Shown here: positions 1 to 8,983 of the stretch, piece by piece
How positions within the stretch are numbered: the stretch's first letter is position 1
Layout of the letters: the number at the start of each line of letters is the position of its first letter
Source of the DNA: Vicinamibacteraceae bacterium
Lineage (GTDB): Bacteria; Planctomycetota; Phycisphaerae; Phycisphaerales; UBA5793
Length of the DNA stretch: 64,000 nt
Assembly: GCA_011525805.1 (NCBI GenBank)
Contig: WYBR01000138.1
Location: 1-64,000 of the forward strand
Reading direction: 5' to 3'
The notes under the pieces: generated by a model
What the model saw: the letters and a program-made list of their open reading frames with translations, nothing else
The model's database searches: none
Told to the model about the DNA's origin: nothing
Translations under genes and position numbers: made by a program

Positions 1-1017
1 GTGGAGTCCCTCGAGAAGATCCTCGGGGGCAAGGTCAGCGCCGCCGAACTCGCCAACGCCGCCGTCTGGTATCGGCGCGGCATTGACCGGATGAGTTCGC
101 TCGACGAGGCGTGGAAGCAGGCGCTGGCCGCGCTCGATCCGGCGCAACCGCTCGCTCAGGAGGTCATCGATGCTCTTGCGCCGGGGGCGGAGGATGCAGC
201 CGCCGCCATCGAGCAGTTCATGCACGGCTCGGGCATTCGGCGCTGCGACTTCTCGCCGGGGCGCGATCCGCGCGAGGTGTTCATCCCTCTCTACGCCGAC
301 GGGATGCGCGATGGCTTTCGTCTGCTCGCGCTCGAATCGCTGCGAACCGAAGCGGCGGGCGACGGCCCTGCGGCTGCGGCGGCGCTGAGCGCGGCGATCC
401 GCATGGCAACCCACCTCTCCGATGACCGCGTCCTCGTCAGTTCTCTCATCGCGCACGGCGGGTTTCGCCTCGCGCTTCAGACGGCCCACGCTCAGGACGG
501 ACGCGCGCCCTTCGCGCCCAAGCCGCTGGCCGAGTTGAGCGCTGCGCTGCGCCAGTGCGGAGCGGGCGATCCCTTCGGCTACATCGCCGCCGCCGCCGAG
601 TCGCGGCAAGCCGTCCGCGCCAGACTTCTCGAATGGGTGATCCTGACGGACCGGCCGGCGCTGAGCAAGCCGCTCGACGCCTGGCTGGCGGGAATCGACG
701 CCGACGGTCTCGCGTACCTATTGGCGATGCAGGACCAGATGGAGTATGGCTACCAGCCGCGCGAACCGTTCCACCGCGCCGGCGCAGAGCGGCTGAGCGA
801 GTCGCTGCTGGCAGAGACGATCGACCTCGCCGCGATCGACGCGCCGGCCTTCGCCGATCTCATCAAACAGCGCCGCGCTGAAGAGTACACTCTTCCGGAA
901 ACGATTGTCATTCTCGGAGCATCAGAGCGCATGGCCTCCGCCCGCCGCGACCTCTGGGAAGCGCTGCAATGGCTCCGCCGCCGCGAGGCGGCGATGGTCC
1001 GGCCGGATGAACCATGA
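1..1017 (+). CDS. Secreted-protein paralogue A, 5' end outside window
   Basis: This is the C-terminal 338 residues of a larger protein. The reading frame is open from base 1, and the first residues align with the middle of the paralogue at 3184-5208 (SLEKILGGKV against ELLEGITQGQV), so the true start lies upstream of the window. Landmarks shared with the next two genes are NAAVWYRRGI, RRCDFS, a GMRDGF block, a DDRVLVSSL block, a DPFGY block and the ending ETIDLAAIDAPAFADL. It is alpha-helical in appearance and I recognise no known family or catalytic motif. It sits 46 nt before the second paralogue in the same direction, which suggests a tandemly duplicated operon. Function unknown. Confidence 0.8.
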   Translation: MESLEKILGGKVSAAELANAAVWYRRGIDRMSSLDEAWKQALAALDPAQPLAQEVIDALAPGAEDAAAAIEQFMHGSGIRRCDFSPGRDPREVFIPLYADGMRDGFRLLALESLRTEAAGDGPAAAAALSAAIRMATHLSDDRVLVSSLIAHGGFRLALQTAHAQDGRAPFAPKPLAELSAALRQCGAGDPFGYIAAAAESRQAVRARLLEWVILTDRPALSKPLDAWLAGIDADGLAYLLAMQDQMEYGYQPREPFHRAGAERLSESLLAETIDLAAIDAPAFADLIKQRRAEEYTLPETIVILGASERMASARRDLWEALQWLRRREAAMVRPDEP

Positions 1018-1063
1018 CGCGACGGTGCGCCGAATGCAGATCCACGGCAAGAGAGAGGTTCGC

Positions 1064-3187
1064 ATGAAGAAGCGTGACTTTGCCCGGCGGTGCTCACGGT
1101 ACATCTGGCTGATCGCAGCAGCGGCTGTCACCCTCTCGACCGGCATCGCGCACGCACAGCACGGCGACACCAGCAACGCGGCGACGTGGTACCAGCGCGC
1201 GTGGGAGCAGCAGTGGCGCATCACCAACGAAGAGTGGTTTGCACTCGACGCCTTTCGCACTCAGGGGGGCAAGCCTTCCGAGGAAGTGCGGGCCGTGCTT
1301 CGCAAGATCGCCCCGTTGCTCGATGACGCCCGCCGGGCGACCAACCTCGGCTTTGCGGACTTCAGCGTCCTGCCCGGCGATCCTGAAGGCCACCGCGTCG
1401 AGCACACGAGCAAACTGCGAAGCATCATCCGCTGGATCGACGCCGACGTCAAGGCGAAGATCGCGGACGGCGACACGATGGGCGCGGCCTCGCAGATGGC
1501 GTCGATGTACCGGCTCATCGCCCACGCCGGCGACGGCCGCACGATGGTCAGTTCGCTCATCTCAGCCGCGATGATCAACACCGTTGAATCGACGCTTGAC
1601 TTTGCGATGGAGGATCGCGCCCTCGGGCAGGCGGAACTTGCGACCGTCCTCGGCGCCATGGAGGCGCTCGACCAGCGCGACCCCTTTCAGGTCGTCAACG
1701 GCATCGCCTGGGAGCAGGCGGCATTGCAGCAACTTATGCAGGAGTACCAGCAGTCCGGCGTCGATCCGAGCGTCGAGGGACTTCTGAAACTGACCGGATT
1801 CACACCCGAAGGCGTTTCGGGCATCGAGGATTTCAGTCCGGCGCAGATGCTGCAGGAGGTCACTGCCTACCACGACCTGCTCGGCCAGTTCATCACCATC
1901 CACGAGAGCGATGATCCGCAGTGGGCGGCGCAGGAGATTGAGCGGTTGAAGGCGGCTGCGGCGAACGGTGAACTGGGGCCGCTCTGCACGGCAACCGTGC
2001 CAGTGATGACGCGCGTGTACGAGGCGCGGGTTCATTGGCAGGCAACACTCGACGGCCGCAAGGCGCAACTCAAGGGCCTGCTCCAAGGCGAAGTTGACGA
2101 GTTGGATCTGGCCAACGCCGCGGCGTACTACCGGCGCGGCATCGCCCTGCTCCACGCGATCGAAGCGCCGTGGGAGGAGGTCATGGATCGTCTGCGCGCG
2201 CCGGACCGGATCGAGCCGGACACTCCCGAGGCGCGAGTCTATGAAGAGGAGCGCCGTGTGATTGACGCCGCGCTCGCCCAGTTCACACAAGGCTCGCTCA
2301 TCCGGCGGTGCGATTTCTCGACGAGGCGAATGGATGAGGAGCACTTCATTCCGGACTATGCGCCGGGAATGCACCTCGGATTCCTGGTTCTGCTTGCAGA
2401 GGCTATGACGCTCGACGAGGCCGGGCGCGATGATGAGGCGCTGGCGCATCTCGCCACCTGCTTTCGCGTCGTGCATCACCTTGGATCGGATGGTCTGCTG
2501 CTCTCGGCCGTGGAGGCTCACGAGGCGTTTGTGAACGCCCGGCGGATCGCGCAGCAGTTGATTGATTCCGAGAATCCGGGCGTAGGCGCCAAGGCCCTCG
2601 ACCCCGAGCGTCTCGCCGAACTCGCCGCCGCCATCCGCCGCACCGGGCCGCGCGACCCCTTCGGCTATGAAGCCGCGATGCAGCAGATCAACGTCAAAGC
2701 CGATCGCTACCTCCTCGGGCGAGTCGCCTTTGAGTTTGATGAGTGGCGCGAGGATGCGGTGATCTCCCCGATGCACGCGGCCGCGGCGAAGCGGGCGCGT
2801 GAGTGGCTGCAGGGGCTTGGCCCCGCCGAACGGTGGTATCTCTTCGGCCTCATCATGCTCAACGACGATCCGGACATCGGCACAGACAGGCGGGTCCGCA
2901 GCCGCGCGGGGCGATACCGCCGTCCGACGATTGCAACCATCACCGATCTCGCCGAGATCGACGCCGAGATGCTTCCCAGGGTCTGCCGCACCGGCCGCTT
3001 TGAAGACCTGACGCTGCCGCCGGTGGAACAACTGCTCGATGTGTCCGCTCGCCAGGAGCGAGCCCGGCTCGATCAGCGGGAAGGGGCGAAGTTTGCGGAA
3101 TCCATCACCGCGATTGGGCGATCCCTCATGCCCCATACGATTCAACTTGTGCGGCACTCAACGCACGAGTGGGAGGAACGTCGTTGA
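1064..3187 (+). CDS. Secreted-protein paralogue B (unknown function)
   Basis: A 707-aa protein. The ATG at 1064 follows a GAGAGAGG purine run and opens a clear signal peptide (basic MKKRDFARR, a hydrophobic IAAAAVTLSTGIA stretch, then AHAQ), so export is likely. The mature part contains two related halves. Each begins with NAA-WY-R and ends near a DPF motif (RDPFQ at about residue 212, RDPFG near residue 535), and the second half carries RRCDFS. The same organisation is seen in the genes on either side. No enzyme motif is visible. The stop codon overlaps the start of paralogue C, so the two are probably co-translated. This copy is more diverged from A and C in its C-terminal third. Confidence 0.85.
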   Translation: MKKRDFARRCSRYIWLIAAAAVTLSTGIAHAQHGDTSNAATWYQRAWEQQWRITNEEWFALDAFRTQGGKPSEEVRAVLRKIAPLLDDARRATNLGFADFSVLPGDPEGHRVEHTSKLRSIIRWIDADVKAKIADGDTMGAASQMASMYRLIAHAGDGRTMVSSLISAAMINTVESTLDFAMEDRALGQAELATVLGAMEALDQRDPFQVVNGIAWEQAALQQLMQEYQQSGVDPSVEGLLKLTGFTPEGVSGIEDFSPAQMLQEVTAYHDLLGQFITIHESDDPQWAAQEIERLKAAAANGELGPLCTATVPVMTRVYEARVHWQATLDGRKAQLKGLLQGEVDELDLANAAAYYRRGIALLHAIEAPWEEVMDRLRAPDRIEPDTPEARVYEEERRVIDAALAQFTQGSLIRRCDFSTRRMDEEHFIPDYAPGMHLGFLVLLAEAMTLDEAGRDDEALAHLATCFRVVHHLGSDGLLLSAVEAHEAFVNARRIAQQLIDSENPGVGAKALDPERLAELAAAIRRTGPRDPFGYEAAMQQINVKADRYLLGRVAFEFDEWREDAVISPMHAAAAKRAREWLQGLGPAERWYLFGLIMLNDDPDIGTDRRVRSRAGRYRRPTIATITDLAEIDAEMLPRVCRTGRFEDLTLPPVEQLLDVSARQERARLDQREGAKFAESITAIGRSLMPHTIQLVRHSTHEWEERR

Positions 3188-5208
3188 GACTCCACACCTT
3201 GTCCCGTTCTTTCGTCCACAGCATCGCCGCGGTGTTGCTGCTCCTCGTAGCGCTGCCCGGCCCCTTCGCCCGCGCCCAGGGCGATCAGTCGCGCAACGCG
3301 GCGGCGTGGTACCAGCGCGCCTTTGCCGAACTCGAACGGTTCACCCCCGAGGAGATGGAACTCATCGAGCAGTATCGCAGCGGCGGCGCGACGGCGCCGT
3401 CGCCCGAGGTCCGGGCGCTCATCAACCGCGCGGCCCCGATCATCGACAACGCGCTGCGCGCCTCGGCTCAGGGATACAGCGATTTCGGCCTCGACTATTC
3501 GCAGGGCTTCGACCTGCTGCTGCCGCACCTGGGCAAGATGCGCTCGATCGCGCGGCTCATGCAGGCGGACTCGATGATGCGGCTGGGCGACGGCGACGGG
3601 GCCGGCGCGGCGGAGCGCATCGCGGCGATGTACCGACTTGCCGACCACACCGGCGACGATCACATCCTCATCAGTTCCCTCGTCAGCCGCGCCGTCTTCG
3701 AGGTCGCGGACACCTCCGCCCAGATGGGCTTCGACCACGGCGCGTTCGATCCGGCGACCGCCATGGTGCTCCTGCGATCGACGCAGAGTTTCGACCAGCG
3801 CGATCCCTTCCAGATGCTCGAATCGATCATGATGGAGCAGACGCTGGCGGTCAACATGATCCGCGACCACTTCATGGGCGATGACCCGCAGAAGCGGTCG
3901 GCGATTCTCGAGGGACTGGCGCGCGAGGGAGGACTCGACGACGAGTTCGCCGCCTTGTCGCGCGAGTCGCTCGAAACGGAACTGGATCGGTACAGCGCGC
4001 TGATGAACCGCTACGCCGAGATCTGGGCGGGCGACGATCCTGAAGTGGTCCGGTCCCAGATCAAGCAGTTAGAGGAGGAACTTGAAAGAGGCGCGCATGG
4101 ACTCATGGCGCAACTGCTCATGCCGGCGCTGGGCCGTGCGTACGACCTCGGCCTCCAGAGTCGCGAAAGACTCCACGACCGCATCGAACTACTCGAAGGC
4201 ATCACGCAGGGGCAGGTCGACGTCCAGACGCTGACGAACGCCGCCGTCTGGTATCGGCGCGGCATCGAGCGGCTCGGCGATCTCGACGAATCGTGGATTG
4301 AGGCGATGAAGTCCTTCGACCCGCGCGGCGAAGCGTCATCCATCGTGATCGAGCAACTGACGCACGCCGGGGCGGCGGCGCAGGAGGCGATCGACCTGTT
4401 CGTGCAGGGGTCGAACATGCGCCGCTGCGACTTTTCCGTCGGCCGCAACGCGCTCGAATCGTTCATCCCGACGTACGGCGACGGGATGCGCGATGCGTTC
4501 ATCCTGCTGAGCCTCGAGGCGGTGCGGCGCGCGGCGCTGGAGGATGAGGCGGGGGCGAGCGCGATGCTCGCGGCCGCATTCCGCATGGCCGGGCATCTCG
4601 CTGACGATCGCCTGCTCGTCAGTTCGCTCGTGACGCGCGACGGTTTCCTGCTGGCGTCGACAACGGCGGCGGCGATCGACCGGCGGCGCCGCTTTGACGA
4701 GCCGTCCCGCCAGGCGCTGGCCGCGGCGATTCGGCGCAACGGCACGAGCGATCCCTTCGGCTTCGTCGAGGCCGCGATGGCGACCCGGGAGAATATCGTC
4801 AAGAGCATCGTCCAGTGGGGCGAGCCGAAGGAGCGCGAGGCGCGGGAGGCGCGGCTCGGGGCGTGGCTCAAGACGCTCGACGCCGACGAACTGCTCTACG
4901 TCCAGGCGATGCTCGACGTGATCAACTTCGACCTCACGCCGCGCGAGCCGTTCAATCGCGCCGATGCGGTGCGCCTGCGGGAGTTTCTGCTCGCGGAGAC
5001 GATGGACCTGGCGGCGATCGATGCGCCGGCGTTCGCCGAGCTGCTCCGCGCCGGGCGAGGGGATGAGTTTGCGATTCCCGAGACGGCGCAGATCATCGGG
5101 GCGGCGGCCCGCATGGCCGGCGCTCGGCGGGACCAGTGGGCGACGATCGCGTGGGCGCAGGAGCGCGAGGGAGGGGAGGCGGAGTCGGGCGCGGCGGGCG
5201 ACAAGTGA
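3184..5208 (+). CDS. Secreted-protein paralogue C (unknown function)
   Basis: A 674-aa protein. I chose the TTG at 3184, which overlaps the preceding TGA stop (TTGA) and lies 6 nt after a GGGAGGA ribosome-binding site at 3171-3177. An in-frame GTG at 3169 is the alternative but would place that site inside the gene. Residues 1-31 form a signal peptide ending ARAQ. Two homologous halves follow: NAAAWYQRAF with a QRDPFQ block, then NAAVWYRRGI, RRCDFS, GMRDAFILLSLEA, a DDRLLVSSLV block and DPFGF. The C-terminal half is the closest relative of paralogue A. No known domain or catalytic residues are recognised, so the role is unknown. Confidence 0.85.
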   Translation: MRLHTLSRSFVHSIAAVLLLLVALPGPFARAQGDQSRNAAAWYQRAFAELERFTPEEMELIEQYRSGGATAPSPEVRALINRAAPIIDNALRASAQGYSDFGLDYSQGFDLLLPHLGKMRSIARLMQADSMMRLGDGDGAGAAERIAAMYRLADHTGDDHILISSLVSRAVFEVADTSAQMGFDHGAFDPATAMVLLRSTQSFDQRDPFQMLESIMMEQTLAVNMIRDHFMGDDPQKRSAILEGLAREGGLDDEFAALSRESLETELDRYSALMNRYAEIWAGDDPEVVRSQIKQLEEELERGAHGLMAQLLMPALGRAYDLGLQSRERLHDRIELLEGITQGQVDVQTLTNAAVWYRRGIERLGDLDESWIEAMKSFDPRGEASSIVIEQLTHAGAAAQEAIDLFVQGSNMRRCDFSVGRNALESFIPTYGDGMRDAFILLSLEAVRRAALEDEAGASAMLAAAFRMAGHLADDRLLVSSLVTRDGFLLASTTAAAIDRRRRFDEPSRQALAAAIRRNGTSDPFGFVEAAMATRENIVKSIVQWGEPKEREAREARLGAWLKTLDADELLYVQAMLDVINFDLTPREPFNRADAVRLREFLLAETMDLAAIDAPAFAELLRAGRGDEFAIPETAQIIGAAARMAGARRDQWATIAWAQEREGGEAESGAAGDK

Positions 5209-5244
5209 TGCGGGCGGTCGCGAAGCCGCAAGCGGCTCAAGCCC

Positions 5245-5250
5245 TACCAT
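5245..5250 (+). promoter_or_regulatory. Candidate -10 box (TACCAT) for truA
   Basis: TACCAT ends 7 nt before the truA ATG, and no Shine-Dalgarno sequence is visible. The spacing matches other genes in this window with a -10-like box just before the start codon, which would give a leaderless or nearly leaderless mRNA. No good -35 is seen. This is the weakest member of that set. Confidence 0.3.
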
Positions 5251-5257
5251 CTCCGCG

Positions 5258-6109
5258 ATGCCGCGGCGTTTCCGCCTGACAGTCCGTTACGACGGGTTCG
5301 AGTTTCACGGGTGGCAGAAGCAGGGCGCCGAGGAGCAGCCGCTGCGCACGGCGCAGGGGGTGCTCGAATCGGCCGTCGGCCGCGCCGTGCGCCGGCCCGT
5401 GACGCTCATCGGCGCCAGCCGCACCGACGCGGGGGTTCACGCGCTCGGCCAGATCGCGGCCTTCACGGCCGAGACGACCATTCCGACGGAGCGCCTGCAC
5501 CACGCGATCAATCGCTACCTGCCCGAGGACATCGCCGTGGTCGCGGCCCGCGAGGTCGAGCCGGGCTTTGACCCGATCGCCATGGCCCTGCGCAAGGCGT
5601 ACCGCTACACGATCCACAACGCCAGCGTGCGGCCGGTCTTCGAGCGGCATCGCGTGTACCACTGCTGGCACGCGCTGGACGAGCGCGCGATGCGCGAAGC
5701 GGCGCAGCATCTCGTGGGCACGCACGACTTCGCCTCCTTCGCCAATGCCCACCACGGCCGCGAATCGACGGTGCGGACGATCTTCGGTTGCGAAGTCAGC
5801 CGGCGGGGCGAGCGGATCACGATGGACATCTGCGGCTCGGGCTTCCTCTACCACATGGTGCGCATCATCATCGGTACGCTCGTCGAGGTCGGCCGTGGGG
5901 CGATTGGGGTGGAGGATGTGCCGCGCATCCTCGCCGCGCGCGACCGCGCGCAGGCGGGACCGACGCTTGAAGCCGCGGGGCTGTGCCTCATGTGGATTCG
6001 ATATCCCGGAGATGAAGCGGGCGGCGACGCGAGGAGCGGCGCCGCGCCCTCAGGCGCGGCGGATCGCGAGCCAGGGCTGGCCGTTGACGACGGGGCGATT
6101 GACGCGTGA
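5258..6109 (+). CDS. truA: tRNA pseudouridine(38-40) synthase TruA
   Basis: A 283-aa protein of normal family length. TruA isomerises uridines 38, 39 and 40 in the anticodon stem-loop of many tRNAs. The start is the ATG opening MPRRFRLTVRYDGFEFHGWQ, the conserved N-terminal strand of the family. The catalytic aspartate is Asp57 in GASRTDAGVHALGQ. The later conserved block FLYHMVRIIIGTLVEVGRG is present in the C-terminal half. The final 60 nt overlap the convergent methyltransferase gene on the other strand, so the last 20 or so residues are extra to the family core and rich in Gly, Ala and Asp. Confidence 0.96.
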   Translation: MPRRFRLTVRYDGFEFHGWQKQGAEEQPLRTAQGVLESAVGRAVRRPVTLIGASRTDAGVHALGQIAAFTAETTIPTERLHHAINRYLPEDIAVVAAREVEPGFDPIAMALRKAYRYTIHNASVRPVFERHRVYHCWHALDERAMREAAQHLVGTHDFASFANAHHGRESTVRTIFGCEVSRRGERITMDICGSGFLYHMVRIIIGTLVEVGRGAIGVEDVPRILAARDRAQAGPTLEAAGLCLMWIRYPGDEAGGDARSGAAPSGAADREPGLAVDDGAIDA

Positions 6110-6694
6110 GACGGCCAGGCCGCGCTCGCGGCAGGCGCGGGCGATCCATGTGTAACTGTGCCGAATCATGCCGGACTGGTCCGACTCGTGGCTTCGACCG
6201 ACCCATCCGACGCCGGTGTAGTCATCGTTGCGGTACCAGTGGGCCGGGCGGTAACTGGCGAGGAGGACGGCGTCGGGGACGCCCGTCTTCGCCACGCCGT
6301 CGAGCATCGCGGCGATCTGCGACTTGTCGGCGTGGGTCCAGACGCTGCGCGCGATGAAGTGAGTGAAGGGTGTGTTGAAGACGGTGAAGTCGAAGCGGTC
6401 GTTGTGGTCGAAGCGCGGGCGGCGGATGCGAATGACTTCGGGGTCAATGACGTGCGCGAGGCCATAGGCCAGCATCTCGCGGTTGGGTTCAATGCCGCAG
6501 TAGTGTCCGCTGTCGAGCAGGGGGATGATCCACCGTCCGCCGCGCAGGCAGCCGCAGCCGATGTCGAGGACGGTGCTCTCGGGGCGCAGGCCGAAGTCGA
6601 GCAGGGCGGCGAGTTGCTCGCGGCCGACGGTGTCGAAGACCTCCGGCGGCCCGCCGAGGAACTGCTGCTCTTGTGGGGACGGCGATTCGCTCAT
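6050..6694 (-). CDS. Class I SAM-dependent methyltransferase-like protein
   Basis: A 214-aa protein with a Rossmann-type SAM-binding region: motif I LDIGCGC (residues 43-49), followed by RGGRWIIPLLD and an acidic motif II residue in YCGIEPN (Glu69). The central part is rich in aromatic and charged residues (FDFTVFNTPFTHF, HWYRNDDYTGVGWVG), as in small uncharacterised methyltransferases. The substrate cannot be told from sequence. Its 3' end overlaps truA tail-to-tail by 60 nt. It lies 42 nt downstream of uvrB on the same strand and could be read through from it. Confidence 0.8.
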   Translation of the reverse strand: MSESPSPQEQQFLGGPPEVFDTVGREQLAALLDFGLRPESTVLDIGCGCLRGGRWIIPLLDSGHYCGIEPNREMLAYGLAHVIDPEVIRIRRPRFDHNDRFDFTVFNTPFTHFIARSVWTHADKSQIAAMLDGVAKTGVPDAVLLASYRPAHWYRNDDYTGVGWVGRSHESDQSGMIRHSYTWIARACRERGLAVSRVNRPVVNGQPWLAIRRA

Positions 6695-6736
6695 GGGACG
6701 GGCAGACGGTAGAGGCGAGGCGCTGCGGCTTCAACC

Positions 6737-8851
6737 TCATGCCCGATGGCGCTTGCGGCGCTTGTGGGGCTTGGCGACGCCGGGGGGGGCTTCGCCGGGC
6801 TGACGGCCGGGGGCGGCGGAGCGGCGATCGAGGTCCGAGCGCCTCACCTTGCCATCCTCTCCCGACTGCCGCAGCGACCGGATCTGGTCGCGCAGAGTCG
6901 CGGCCTTCTCGAAGTCGAGGCGCTGCGCCGCTTCGAGCATCTCCTTCTCGAGTTCGGCGATGAGTTCGACGCGTTCGTACTCAGGCTCGGCCTGAGTGAT
7001 CGCTTCGCGCACGGTGCGGTTGGCGCGGACTTCGAGTTCGATGCCGCGGCGGATCGCCTTGACGATCTGCGTGGGCGTGATGCCGTGCTCGGCGTTGAAG
7101 GCCAGTTGCTTCTCGCGGCGCCGGCTCGTCTCCTCGATCGCCTCGTTCATTGCGGGCGTGACGCGGTCGGCGTACATCACCACCTGCGCGTTGACGTTGC
7201 GGGCGCAGCGGCCGATCTGCTGGATGAGGCTGGTGGCGCTGCGGAGGAAGCCCTCCTTGTCGGCGTCGAGGATCGCCACGAGGGACACTTCGGGGAGGTC
7301 GAGGCCTTCGCGCAGGAGATTCACCCCCACGAGCACGGAGAACTCGCCCTCGCGCAGCGCGCGGAGGATCTCCCAGCGGTCGAGCGTCTCGATGTCGCTG
7401 TGCAGGTAGCGCGTCGCCAGGCCTTTCTCGGTGAGGTAGCGCGTCAGGTCTTCGCAGAGGCGCTTGGTCAGGGCGGTGACGATGATGCGCTCGTGACGCG
7501 CGGCGATGGCCTGGCAGCGCGCGATGAGGTCGGGAATCTGGCCGTCGGCGGGCAGCACCGTAATCGGCGGATCAACGAGACCCGTGGGGCGGATGACCTG
7601 CTCGGCGATGAGCCCGCCGCTCTTTTCCAGTTCATAGGGAGCGGGGGTGGCGCTGACGTAGACGACGCGCGGGACCATCCGCTCAAACTCGTCGAAGCGC
7701 AGCGGGCGATTGTCCAGCGCGCTGGGCAGGCGAAAGCCGTGATCGACGAGCACCTGCTTGCGCGCCTTGTCGCCGTTGAACATGGCGCGGACCTGCGGGA
7801 TGGTCACGTGCGACTCGTCGATGAGCAGCAGCCAGTCGCCCTTCTCGCGGCCCGGTACATGGTTGAAGTAATCGAGCAGTGTGTAGGGCGTCTCGCCGGG
7901 CCCGCGGCCGTCGAAGAAGCGCGAGTAGTTTTCGATGCCCGAGCAGTAGCCGACTTCCTCGATCATCTCAAGGTCGTACTTCGTGCGGGCGAGGAGGCGC
8001 TGGGCTTCGAGGAGTTTGCCCTCGTGGCGCAACTGCATGACGCGGGCGTCGAGTTCCTCGCGGATGGACTGGAGGGCGTGGTGCAACTGGTCCTCGGGCA
8101 TGACATACTGGACGGCGGGAGTGACGAAGTAGCGATCGACGTCGGCGATGAGTTCGCCGCTCGTCTGGTCGATGACCTGGAGCGTCTCGATCTCGTCGCC
8201 GAAGAGTTCGATGCGCAGGGCGTGGGTTTCGTTGGCGGGGTGGACTTCGATGACGTCGCCGCGGGCGCGGAAGGTGCCGCGGGCGCGTTCGAACTCGTTG
8301 CGCTGATACTGCATGTCGGTCAGGCCGAGCATGAACTCGCGCCGGTCGAGCACGCCGCCCTTCTGGAGGTGCATGACCTTGCGCTTGAACTCCTCGGGCG
8401 AGCCAAGGCCGAAGATGCACGAGACGGACGCGACGACGATGACATCATCGCGGCTGACGAGGTGGCTGGTGGCGGCGAGGCGGAGGCGGTCGAGGTCGTC
8501 GTTGCGCGAGGCGTCCTTCTCGATGTAGATGTCGCGCTGGGGGATGTAGGCCTCGGGCTGGTAGAAGTCGTAGTAACTGACGAAGTAGGAGACGGCGTTG
8601 CGCGGGAAGAGTTCCTTCATCTCCTCGTAGAGTTGGGCGGCGAGAGTCTTGTTGTGGCTGAGGATGAGGGTGGGCTTGCGGAGGCGCGCGATGACGTTGG
8701 CCATCGTGAAGGTCTTGCCGGTGCCGGTGGCGCCGAGGAGGCAGATGTGCCTTTGCCCGCTCTGGAGCGCGTGCGCGATCGTGTCTATGGCGGCCGGCTG
8801 GTCGCCGACTGGCTGGTAGGGCGCGACAACCTCGAAGGGGCGCGAGGACAT
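6737..8851 (-). CDS. uvrB: UvrABC excision nuclease subunit B
   Basis: A 704-aa protein of the expected size. UvrB is the helicase-like damage-verification subunit of nucleotide excision repair; it is loaded by UvrA and recruits UvrC. The start at 8851 gives MSSRPFEVVAPYQPVGDQP, the standard N-terminus. Visible features are Walker A GATGTGKT (40-47), the DNA-clamping hairpin region YYDFYQPEAYIP, a DESH motif II, the conserved LREGLDLPEV block and a C-terminal UVR domain (ELEKEMLEAAQRLDFEKAA) used for UvrC contact. The tail after the UVR domain is short and basic (PHKRRKRHRA). No Shine-Dalgarno precedes the ATG; a TACAAT box lies 6 nt upstream. Confidence 0.98.
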   Translation of the reverse strand: MSSRPFEVVAPYQPVGDQPAAIDTIAHALQSGQRHICLLGATGTGKTFTMANVIARLRKPTLILSHNKTLAAQLYEEMKELFPRNAVSYFVSYYDFYQPEAYIPQRDIYIEKDASRNDDLDRLRLAATSHLVSRDDVIVVASVSCIFGLGSPEEFKRKVMHLQKGGVLDRREFMLGLTDMQYQRNEFERARGTFRARGDVIEVHPANETHALRIELFGDEIETLQVIDQTSGELIADVDRYFVTPAVQYVMPEDQLHHALQSIREELDARVMQLRHEGKLLEAQRLLARTKYDLEMIEEVGYCSGIENYSRFFDGRGPGETPYTLLDYFNHVPGREKGDWLLLIDESHVTIPQVRAMFNGDKARKQVLVDHGFRLPSALDNRPLRFDEFERMVPRVVYVSATPAPYELEKSGGLIAEQVIRPTGLVDPPITVLPADGQIPDLIARCQAIAARHERIIVTALTKRLCEDLTRYLTEKGLATRYLHSDIETLDRWEILRALREGEFSVLVGVNLLREGLDLPEVSLVAILDADKEGFLRSATSLIQQIGRCARNVNAQVVMYADRVTPAMNEAIEETSRRREKQLAFNAEHGITPTQIVKAIRRGIELEVRANRTVREAITQAEPEYERVELIAELEKEMLEAAQRLDFEKAATLRDQIRSLRQSGEDGKVRRSDLDRRSAAPGRQPGEAPPGVAKPHKRRKRHRA

Positions 8852-8857
8852 GGAGCG

Positions 8858-8863
8858 ATTGTA
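8858..8863 (-). promoter_or_regulatory. Candidate -10 box (TACAAT) just before uvrB
   Basis: On the minus strand TACAAT is followed by CGCTCC and then the uvrB ATG, a 6-nt spacing identical to that at the FHA kinase gene (41955-41960). Transcription would begin at or within a base or two of the ATG, implying a leaderless message. No strong -35 or SOS (LexA) box was seen. Confidence 0.45.
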
Positions 8864-8871
8864 TTCGAGAG

Positions 8872-8924
8872 GCGCGTTGTGAACGTCGGGCGCAATCGCG
8901 CCGCGGGGACGCGGCGGCTCGCGG
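8872..8924. repeat. 53-bp direct repeat, copy 1
   Basis: This 53-bp segment recurs at 9017-9069 with a handful of mismatches. Both copies share the core GGACGCGGCGGCTCGCGG at their right end. It lies in the intergenic region between the uvrB start and the end of the thioredoxin-like gene. A related core is found inside the DAHP synthase gene at 42534-42631. Confidence 0.8.
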
Positions 8925-8983
8925 CGTCGTCCTCGACGCGCGGGTTCGTGCGATGTGCAACGGCGCGTGCGCGCTTCATGCGA

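Noticed and set aside
1562-3157. 531-aa minus-strand open frame
   Set aside because: Antisense to paralogue B, which has a signal peptide, a ribosome-binding site and homologues on both sides.
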